A stretch of DNA of 64,000 nt. Origin: Roseococcus thiosulfatophilus. Lineage in GTDB: Bacteria > Pseudomonadota > Alphaproteobacteria > Acetobacterales > Acetobacteraceae. Within the stretch, counting starts at the first letter, position 1. Each line of letters begins with the position of its first letter. Positions 57,809-64,000 of this stretch are shown piece after piece. The DNA lies in assembly GCF_017311575.1 (NCBI RefSeq), contig NZ_JAFFQY010000064.1, positions 114,280-178,279 on the forward strand, read 5' to 3'. The notes below the pieces were generated by a model that was not told where the DNA came from, searched no databases, and saw only the letters and a program-made list of their open reading frames with translations. Position numbers and translations under genes: made by a program.

Positions 57809-58591
57809 ATGAATCAGACCCAGATTATCCGGCCCACGCCGCCGGGCGCCTCGTCACCGATTTTTTTCTTCCTTCATGTGCCGAAGACAGGAGGCGCTTC
57901 GCTTCGTCAGTCATTAGGACGCATGTTTTATCCTCATTTCGTCATATACACGAAAGGTGAGGATCTGAAGAAGAACAGGCTCAATCTTCAAAAGTGGAAT
58001 GGTCCGGATTTCTACCGGAATTACTCCTTGATTGGCGGACACATCCCGCGGGTCCATCCCATCGTGAATCCGACCAAGACGGCACGGCCGCGTGTGTACA
58101 TCTCCCTGATGCGCGACCCGGTGAAGCGGGTGGTGTCCTTCTATGACTATGTGCGCCGCAGGCCCGCGCATGTCTTCCGCGACTACCTGATGGACAAGAC
58201 CCTGCTCGAGGCCTTCACCGAACCCTCGCCCTTCCGGCAGCGGTGCATCCAGGAACAGCTGCAATACGTCTTCGGCACCAGCGACGAGGCGGAGGCGGAG
58301 CGGATGCTCCAGGAGGACAACCACATCCTGGCCCCGATCGAGAAGATGGAGGAGTTCGTGGACGCGGTGGCCGCCGTGTCGGGCCGGCCCCGCCCGCCAA
58401 GGCTGCCGCCCCGGAATGTCGCGAAGGAGGCCGCCACCGGCGGCGTCCCGATGGCGCACGAGCAGCCTGGCTATGAGGAGGCGCTGGCGGCCATCGCCGA
58501 GGCCAATGCACCGGAGCTGCGCTTCATGGAACGCCACCTCAAGAATGTGCTCGTCACCGGCAAGGCCATCACCGCCCCCGTCGCGGCGTGA
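57809..58591 (+). CDS. Sulfotransferase-family protein, probable carbohydrate sulfotransferase
   Basis: The 260-residue protein has the PAPS-binding loop HVPKTGGASLRQSLG (5' phosphosulfate site, near 23) and the 3' phosphate site SLMRDPVKRVVSFYDYV (near 98). These fit the Sulfotransfer_2/heparan-type family. AGAGGAG precedes the ATG. Codons from about 57900 to 58020 are only 40-45% GC by hand count, then GC rises to the local level, which suggests a recent or chimeric origin. It leads the rhamnose locus. Confidence 0.87.
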   Translation: MNQTQIIRPTPPGASSPIFFFLHVPKTGGASLRQSLGRMFYPHFVIYTKGEDLKKNRLNLQKWNGPDFYRNYSLIGGHIPRVHPIVNPTKTARPRVYISLMRDPVKRVVSFYDYVRRRPAHVFRDYLMDKTLLEAFTEPSPFRQRCIQEQLQYVFGTSDEAEAERMLQEDNHILAPIEKMEEFVDAVAAVSGRPRPPRLPPRNVAKEAATGGVPMAHEQPGYEEALAAIAEANAPELRFMERHLKNVLVTGKAITAPVAA

Positions 58592-58778
58592 GGCGTGGCG
58601 ATAACCTGTCCGCCGCCTCCCCGCGCGGCCACCGCGCGCGCGCGGCGCATGGCCGGATGGAACAGGGCATGGCCATGAACCCGCCTGCTCCGCGGGGGCG
58701 GCCGGGCACCCGCCGAGCCGTACTTGCCTTCGTGCATGCCAAATGCAAGTTTCCGCGCGACATTCTGGCAGGTGCTTC

Positions 58779-59834
58779 GTGACAATTCTCCTCACAGGCG
58801 GGTTTGGCTTCATCGGCTCCGCCGTTGTGCGCCACCTTCTCGCCACCACCGGCGAGACCGTGGTCAATCTCGACAAGATGACCTACGCGGCGAGCCCCGC
58901 GTCCCTCGCGATGCACGCACACGACGCTCGGCACATCCACGTGAAAGCCGATATCTGCGATGCCGAGGCGGTGCGCGCCGCCTTCGCCGCGCACAAGCCC
59001 ACGCGGGTGATGCACCTGGCCGCGGAAAGCCATGTGGACCGCTCCATCGATGGTCCGGCCGAGTTCATCCAGACCAACATCGTTGGCACGCAGGTGCTGC
59101 TGGAGGCGGCGCGTGCCCATTGGATGACGCTGGACGAGGCGGGACGCGCGGCCTTCCGCTTCCACCATGTCTCCACCGACGAGGTCTTCGGCAGCCTCTA
59201 TCCCGGCGACGCGCCCTTCACGCCCGAGACGCCCTATGACCCGCGCAGCCCCTACAGCGCGTCCAAGGCGGCCTCGGACCACCTGGTGCGCGCCTGGCGC
59301 CACACCTATGGGCTGCCGACCTTCGTCTCGAACACCACGAACAACTACGGCCCCTGGCAATTCCCCGAGAAGCTGATCCCGCTGGTCACGTTGAACGCGC
59401 TGGAGGGCAAGCCCCTTCCCGTCTATGGCGAGGGCAGCAACATCCGCGACTGGCTGCATGTCGAGGACCATGCCGAGGCGCTGGTCCTCGCCCTCTTCCG
59501 CGGCGAACCAGGCGCCACCTACTGCATCGGCCCGCGGCAGGAGCGCACGAACCTCGAAGTGGTGAAGGCCATCTGCGCCACACTGGACCGGCTGCGCCCC
59601 GACCCCGCCGGCCCGCGCGAGCGCCTGATCACCTTCGTGCGTGACCGGCCCGGCCATGACTTCCGCTATGCCATGGACCCTTCGGGCGCCGAGGCCGCGC
59701 TCGGCTGGAAGCCGCGCTTCGACTTCGAGAGCGGGCTCGAGCACACCATCCGCTGGTATCTGGACAACGAGGCCTGGTGGGGGCCCATCCGCGCGGGCGC
59801 CTATGCCGGGCAGCGCCTGGGAGTGAAGGCATGA
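58779..59834 (+). CDS. rfbB: dTDP-glucose 4,6-dehydratase
   Basis: This first dedicated step of dTDP-rhamnose synthesis uses tightly bound NAD. The 351-residue extended SDR has [15 protein letters not shown] at the start, [33 protein letters not shown] (catalytic Tyr-Lys) and [14 protein letters not shown]. The GTG at 58779 with AGG upstream fits the family start; an upstream ATG at 58743 adds atypical residues. Stop overlaps rfbA by 4 bp. Confidence 0.96.
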   Translation: MTILLTGGFGFIGSAVVRHLLATTGETVVNLDKMTYAASPASLAMHAHDARHIHVKADICDAEAVRAAFAAHKPTRVMHLAAESHVDRSIDGPAEFIQTNIVGTQVLLEAARAHWMTLDEAGRAAFRFHHVSTDEVFGSLYPGDAPFTPETPYDPRSPYSASKAASDHLVRAWRHTYGLPTFVSNTTNNYGPWQFPEKLIPLVTLNALEGKPLPVYGEGSNIRDWLHVEDHAEALVLALFRGEPGATYCIGPRQERTNLEVVKAICATLDRLRPDPAGPRERLITFVRDRPGHDFRYAMDPSGAEAALGWKPRFDFESGLEHTIRWYLDNEAWWGPIRAGAYAGQRLGVKA

Positions 59835-60715
59835 AGGGCATCATCCTCGCGGGCGGCTCCGGCACGCGCCTGCACCCCATGACGCTGGCGGCGTCCAAGC
59901 AGTTGCTGCCTGTGTATGACAAGCCCATGGTCTACTACCCGCTGGGCACGCTGATGCTGGCGGGCATCCGTGACATCCTGGTGATCTCGACGCCGCAGGA
60001 CCTGCCCGCCTTCCGCCGCCTGCTGGGCGATGGCAGCGATTTCGGCATCACGCTGTCCTACGCCGAACAGCCCTCGCCCGATGGCCTCGCCCAGGCCTTC
60101 CTGATCGGGGAGGAGTTCATCGCGGGCGAGGCCTGCGCCTTGGCGCTGGGCGACAACATTATCTACGGTGAGGGGCTGACCGACCTGCTGCTGGCGGCCC
60201 GCCGCCACGCGGCCGAGGGCGATGCGACGGTGTTCGGCTATCGCGTGGCCGACCCCGAGCGCTATGGCGTCGCCGAGTTCGACGCCAAGGGCCGCGTCCT
60301 CTCCATCGAGGAGAAGCCCAAGGCCCCGAAATCCGACTGGGCCGTGATCGGACTCTATTTCTACGACAAGCGCGTGGTCGAGATGGCCAAGCAGGTCCGC
60401 CCCTCCCCGCGCGGCGAGCTGGAGATCACGGACCTGAACCTGCTCTACATGGAGGCGGGCGCGCTGCGTGCGGAGCAGCTGGGCCGCGGCTGCGCCTGGC
60501 TGGATGCGGGAACCCCCGCGAGCCTGCTGCAGGCCGCGACCTTCGTGCAGACGGTGCAAGAGCGGCAAGGCCTCTTCGTCTCGGCGCCGGAGGAGATCGC
60601 CTTCCGCCGCGGCTTCCTGACCGCCGACCAGCTGCGGGAGCGGGGTGAGCGCCTGGGCAAGACCGCCTATGGCCGCTACCTGGTGGACGTGGCGAACGGG
60701 CTGCACGACGAATGA
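59831..60715 (+). CDS. rfbA: Glucose-1-phosphate thymidylyltransferase
   Basis: The enzyme makes dTDP-glucose from glucose-1-phosphate and dTTP. It has 294 residues with [61 protein letters not shown] and [17 protein letters not shown] overlaps on both sides keep it coupled to rfbB and rfbC. Confidence 0.97.
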   Translation: MKGIILAGGSGTRLHPMTLAASKQLLPVYDKPMVYYPLGTLMLAGIRDILVISTPQDLPAFRRLLGDGSDFGITLSYAEQPSPDGLAQAFLIGEEFIAGEACALALGDNIIYGEGLTDLLLAARRHAAEGDATVFGYRVADPERYGVAEFDAKGRVLSIEEKPKAPKSDWAVIGLYFYDKRVVEMAKQVRPSPRGELEITDLNLLYMEAGALRAEQLGRGCAWLDAGTPASLLQAATFVQTVQERQGLFVSAPEEIAFRRGFLTADQLRERGERLGKTAYGRYLVDVANGLHDE

Positions 60716-61278
60716 AGGTCACACCCCAAGCCATCCCCGAGGTCCTGCTGATCGAGCCGCGGCGCTTCGGCGACGCGCGGGGCTTCTTCAGCGAGGTGTG
60801 GAAGCGCAGCGCGCTGGCCGCCGCCGGGCTCGACGTGGATTTCGTGCAGGACAACCATTCGCTCTCCGCCGCGGTGGGCGTGGTGCGCGGCCTGCACTTC
60901 CAGCGCCCGCCGACGGCGCAGGGCAAGCTGGTGCGCGTGGTGCGCGGCCGCATCCTGGACGTGGCGGTGGACATCCGCGAGGGCAGCCCGACCTATGGCC
61001 GCCACGTGGCGGTGGAGCTTTCCGCCGAGAACTGGGCGCAGCTCTGGGTGCCGCGGGGCTTCGCGCACGGGTTCATGACGCTCGAGCCGGACACCGAGGT
61101 CCTCTACAAGGTGGACCAGGAATACGACCCGGCGACCGATGGCGGCATTTCCTGGAACGACCCAGCCTTGGGCATCGCCTGGCCCGTGCCGCCGGAGGGC
61201 GCCGTCGTGTCGGAAAAGGATGGCCGCGCGCCGCGCCTCGCCGATGTCGGGGTCATCTTTCCGAGGGGGAGCTGGTGA
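60712..61278 (+). CDS. rfbC: dTDP-4-dehydrorhamnose 3,5-epimerase
   Basis: The 188-residue cupin enzyme has [36 protein letters not shown] with the catalytic His, [12 protein letters not shown] and [22 protein letters not shown]. It overlaps rfbA by 4 bp and rfbD by 1 bp. Confidence 0.97.
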   Translation: MKVTPQAIPEVLLIEPRRFGDARGFFSEVWKRSALAAAGLDVDFVQDNHSLSAAVGVVRGLHFQRPPTAQGKLVRVVRGRILDVAVDIREGSPTYGRHVAVELSAENWAQLWVPRGFAHGFMTLEPDTEVLYKVDQEYDPATDGGISWNDPALGIAWPVPPEGAVVSEKDGRAPRLADVGVIFPRGSW

Positions 61279-62198
61279 TGCGACGCATCCTCGTCACGGG
61301 CAAGGGCGGGCAGCTGGCCACGGGGCTCGCCCAGAGCCTGCCGGAAGCGGGCTTCGAGGCAGAGCTGGTGGGCCAGCCGGAGTTCGAATTCGACCAGCCG
61401 GCGACGGTCGAGGCCGCCTTTGCCGCCATCCGGCCGGACGCGGTGGTGAACTGCGCCGCCTGGACCGCGGTGGACGCGGCCGAGGACGACGAGGCGGCGG
61501 CGTTCCGCGCCAATGCCCTGGGCCCTGCCCTGCTGGGGCGACTGACGGCCGAGGCGGGCATCCCGCTGGTGCAGATCAGCACCGACTATGTCTATGACGG
61601 CGGCAAGCCGTCCCTCTACACCGAGGCGGATGCCCCCAACCCCGTCGGCGCCTATGGCCGCACCAAGCTCGCGGGCGAATGGGCGGCGCGCGCGGCGAAC
61701 CCGCGCACCATCGTGCTGCGCACCGCCTGGGTCTACAGCCCGGTGGGTAAGAATTTCGTAAAGACCATGCTGGCCGTGGGGGCCACCCGCCCGGAATTGC
61801 GGGTGGTGGCGGACCAGCTGGGCAACCCGACCTCGGCCCTCGACCTGGCCGATGCCATCGCCGTGGTGCTGGCCCGCCTGCGCGAGACCGGCTGGCGGGA
61901 CGATTATGCCGGCGTGTTCCATGCCACCGCGCCCGACAGCGTGTCCTGGCACGGCTTCGCGGAGGCCATTTTCGCCCTGGCCGGGGCGTCCGGCGGGCCA
62001 TCGCCGCGGGTGCACGCCATCACCACCGCCGAGTATCCGACCAAGGCCGCGCGTCCCGCCAATTCCCGGCTGGATGTGACACGCCTGGAAGCCACCTTCG
62101 GCGCACGGCTTCCCGCGTGGCGCGATGGCCTCGTCCGGGTCATGGATGCCATCCAGGCCATGCACACCGAGGACACGAGGCGAGGAACACAGGCGTGA
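61278..62198 (+). CDS. rfbD: dTDP-4-dehydrorhamnose reductase
   Basis: The final step of dTDP-L-rhamnose synthesis, NADPH-dependent. It has 306 residues with ILVTGKGGQLATGLA, NCAAWTAVDAAEDD, STDYVYDG and YGRTKLAGE containing the catalytic Tyr-Lys. The ATG overlaps the rfbC stop (TGATG), and its stop overlaps the following methyltransferase (GTGA). Confidence 0.96.
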   Translation: MRRILVTGKGGQLATGLAQSLPEAGFEAELVGQPEFEFDQPATVEAAFAAIRPDAVVNCAAWTAVDAAEDDEAAAFRANALGPALLGRLTAEAGIPLVQISTDYVYDGGKPSLYTEADAPNPVGAYGRTKLAGEWAARAANPRTIVLRTAWVYSPVGKNFVKTMLAVGATRPELRVVADQLGNPTSALDLADAIAVVLARLRETGWRDDYAGVFHATAPDSVSWHGFAEAIFALAGASGGPSPRVHAITTAEYPTKAARPANSRLDVTRLEATFGARLPAWRDGLVRVMDAIQAMHTEDTRRGTQA

Positions 62199-63259
62199 CA
62201 TCCTGGTCGCATGACAAGGCCGAGCCCTTCGTCCTCGCGCTTTTCGCGCATGTGGCCCGAAACGATGCGCCCAAGCCCGAATGGGTGCAGGCTTGGACCG
62301 AACGGGCGCTGAGGCTGGGGTCCGCCGAGGCCACATTCCTCGCCTTCATCGAAACCCCCGGACACCAGAAGCGCATCGAGGATGACCGTGATGCGCGGAC
62401 GCGATGGCCGGCGGGCCATGCCTATTCGCCCATCCCGAGCCGGCGCGAACTGGAAAGGGATGCCCCGCGTCTCTTCGCCCCGCGCGCCCTGCCCGGCGTG
62501 GACCTCCGGGCCGAGGAACAGCTTCGCCTTCTCGCGGCCCTCGCCCCGTTCTTCGCCACGATTCCCTTCCCCGACACCCACACACCGCCCTTTCGCTACT
62601 TCTTCAAGAACAGCGGCTATGGCTTTGGGGACGCCCTCATCTACTGGGCCATGCTGAACCACCTGCGGCCCGCCCGCATCCTGGAGATTGGCGGCGGCTT
62701 CGCCTCTGCGCTGGCGCTGGACACGATCGCGCGGCTGAACCTGGAGACGACCTGCACCTTCGTCACCCCAGATCCCGACGCGGCCCAGCAGGCCATCGGC
62801 CCGCTCGACCCCGCGCACCGCCTCATCAAGAGCCGGGCGCAGGACCTGGATCCCGCACAGTTCGAGAAGCTCGAGGCGGGCGACCTCCTGTTCATCAACA
62901 GCACGCACGTCCTCAAGGCCGGCAGCGACGTGCATTTCCTGCTGACGGAGGCGCTGCCGCGCCTTCGTCCGGGTGTCTTCGTGCATTTTCAGGAGATATT
63001 CGCGCCGTTCGAATATCCGCGCAGCTGGGTCATTGACCGCGGCCACGGATGGAACGAGGCCTATGCGCTCCATCTGTTCCTTCAATACAATGCCGAATTC
63101 CAGATTGAATTCTTCAACCATTACATCGGGACGGAACTTGCCGGGGCGGTGACCGCGTCGGGGACGCCGCAGATGGACAGGTTCCTGCTCAACCCGGGAG
63201 GGGGGCTGTGGCTCAGCCGCCGCTCAACGGCTCCCGTGGACCACACCGTCTTTTCCTGA
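62195..63259 (+). CDS. Class I SAM-dependent methyltransferase, glycan-locus type
   Basis: The 354-residue protein has a poorly conserved N-terminal 150 residues, then a Rossmann SAM domain starting ILEIGGGFASALALD near 160 with VTPDPDAAQQ, INSTHVLKAGSDVHF and LRPGVFVHFQEIF. It resembles CmcI-like/Methyltransf_24 enzymes that methylate sugars or small molecules. The GTG start overlaps rfbD by 4 bp, so it is tied to rhamnose synthesis; sugar O-methylation is likely but inferred. Confidence 0.75.
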   Translation: MTSWSHDKAEPFVLALFAHVARNDAPKPEWVQAWTERALRLGSAEATFLAFIETPGHQKRIEDDRDARTRWPAGHAYSPIPSRRELERDAPRLFAPRALPGVDLRAEEQLRLLAALAPFFATIPFPDTHTPPFRYFFKNSGYGFGDALIYWAMLNHLRPARILEIGGGFASALALDTIARLNLETTCTFVTPDPDAAQQAIGPLDPAHRLIKSRAQDLDPAQFEKLEAGDLLFINSTHVLKAGSDVHFLLTEALPRLRPGVFVHFQEIFAPFEYPRSWVIDRGHGWNEAYALHLFLQYNAEFQIEFFNHYIGTELAGAVTASGTPQMDRFLLNPGGGLWLSRRSTAPVDHTVFS

Positions 63260-63269
63260 GGACATCCGG

Positions 63270-64000
63270 ATGCGTGCCTTCCTCCATATCGGTGCGGGCA
63301 AGACCGGCACCTCCAGCATACAAGCCGCCCTCGCCCGCCATCGGGAGGTGCTCCATGAGGCGGGGCTCCACTATCCCCATGGCGACAAGGGGCAGGACCT
63401 CCGCTCGGCGGCCGGGGGCATCAGTTCGGGCAACGGGACGCTGCTGGCCCGATACCTGTTCCCCAACCGTAGCGCGCGTGCCTTCTCCAGGGAGGAATTG
63501 GAAGCCTGGCTGGACCGGGCTGTCGCGGACGCCGATGGCCGCGATATCGTCATCTCGAACGAGATGCTGCAATCCATCCGCCAGCCGCAGCTTCAGGAGT
63601 TGAAGGAGCTGCTGTCCGCTCGCGGCGTCGAGACGCACATCATCTTCTACATGCGGCACGTGCTGGACTGGAAGCTCTCGGCCTTCGCCCAGCATGTGAA
63701 GGTGGGCGGGCTGATGAGGTTTCCACAGGAGGAGCGCACCCCGGATGGCTACATCGCGAGCACGACCTGCGCGTGGCCCCGGCAGCTCGGCATGATCGCG
63801 GACACGATCGGCCGGGACCGCATGATCTGCCGCCTTTACGACGCGGAGCGGACGAACCTGGCGGCGAGGTTCCTGGACGGCATCCGCCCTGGGTTGAGCG
63901 CGGCCGTGGGGACGCAGGTTTCCCAAATTTCCATCAACCGCTCGCCCAACCTTGCGGAATTCGCCCTCTTCGCCGCCGCCAACGACCAGCCCGACGCCAG
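63270..64000 (+). CDS. Second sulfotransferase-like protein, 3' end beyond window
   Basis: At least 243 residues are visible. The N-terminus HIGAGKTGTSSIQAALARH is a PAPS 5' phosphosulfate loop as in sulfotransferases. IIFYMRHVLDWKLSAF near 126 fits the 3' phosphate site. The ATG at 63270 has GAGGA just upstream, 10 bp after the methyltransferase stop. The open reading frame runs off the right edge. Its acceptor is probably a sugar of the same glycan. Confidence 0.82.
   Translation, partial: MRAFLHIGAGKTGTSSIQAALARHREVLHEAGLHYPHGDKGQDLRSAAGGISSGNGTLLARYLFPNRSARAFSREELEAWLDRAVADADGRDIVISNEMLQSIRQPQLQELKELLSARGVETHIIFYMRHVLDWKLSAFAQHVKVGGLMRFPQEERTPDGYIASTTCAWPRQLGMIADTIGRDRMICRLYDAERTNLAARFLDGIRPGLSAAVGTQVSQISINRSPNLAEFALFAAANDQPDA

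Noticed and set aside
57460..57960. 166-codon ORF in the gap before the sulfotransferase
   Set aside because: No family, Arg/Pro-rich translation, and it runs into the sulfotransferase gene in another frame.
58588..58782. 64-codon ORF between the sulfotransferase and rfbB
   Set aside because: GTG start, Arg/Ala-rich, no family; it overlaps the likely rfbB start region.

Overview
The window is chromosomal DNA of about 70% GC, with dense short operons and many 1-4 bp start/stop overlaps. A typical alphaproteobacterial gene order (rplM-rpsI-argC, lgt-midA-pgeF, divergent uvrA/ssb followed by gyrA-coaD), a class I PHA synthase, four tripartite-tricarboxylate-transporter (Bug/TctC) receptors and Acetobacteraceae-like orphan genes point to Rhodospirillales/Acetobacteraceae, near Roseomonas/Roseococcus. 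That placement is inference from gene content. No phage, insertion sequence, CRISPR array or rRNA was seen. There is one tRNA, tRNA-Lys(UUU).

Layout: 1-1663 is the end of phaC. 1664-1820 is a 53-bp tandem repeat. 1822-4557 (minus) is argC, a gamma carbonic anhydrase and two related lipoproteins. 4683-5674 (minus) is rplM-rpsI. 5855-11882 (plus) holds a Bug receptor, a VOC protein, an IlvD/Edd dehydratase, a small secreted protein, an M20 amidohydrolase and a two-gene chromate transporter. A two-copy inverted palindromic element (11883-12105) separates this from a minus-strand SDR-aspartate dehydrogenase pair. 13895-21188 (plus) is cell-envelope and housekeeping: hldE, mepA, lgt, midA, pgeF, a tiny hydrophobic ORF, a lipoprotein, prs and a histidine phosphatase. 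21246-23215 holds two tandem Bug receptors. 23533-30974 holds anmK (minus), then tyrS, ridA, a YcjF-like protein with an altered P-loop, and two tandem D-aminoacylase paralogues. 30971-34898 (minus) is nfi-DUF423-rlmM and an AI-2E-type permease. 34950-38989 is an oxidoreductase-thioesterase-acyl-CoA ligase operon plus a Bug receptor. 38997-46703 has two glycosyltransferases, a rhodanese, a zinc-binding protein under a likely Zur box, a zinc-ribbon protein, prolyl aminopeptidase, a D-threonine aldolase-like enzyme and an amine oxidase. 46700-54184 holds uvrA, ssb, gyrA, coaD and a cyclophilin. tRNA-Lys follows, then a DUF1800/DUF1501 pair and a MarR-like regulator.

The last 6 kb (57809-64000) is a surface-glycan locus: a sulfotransferase whose 5' part is much lower in GC than its surroundings, a complete dTDP-L-rhamnose operon (rfbB-A-C-D), a methyltransferase translationally coupled to rfbD, and a second sulfotransferase-like gene running off the edge. 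This suggests a rhamnose-containing, sulfated and methylated polysaccharide.

The most unusual points are RNA or DNA elements at gene borders: a 27-bp perfect hairpin that puts the Shine-Dalgarno in its loop and the start codon in its stem (9614-9640), a leader hairpin before a Bug receptor, the inverted palindromic element, and the 53-bp tandem repeat. Proteins worth a closer look are an SDR that has lost its catalytic Ser, Tyr and Lys, the P-loop-altered YcjF-like protein, and the duplicated lipoprotein pair. Nothing in the window clearly forms a complete, wholly new system.
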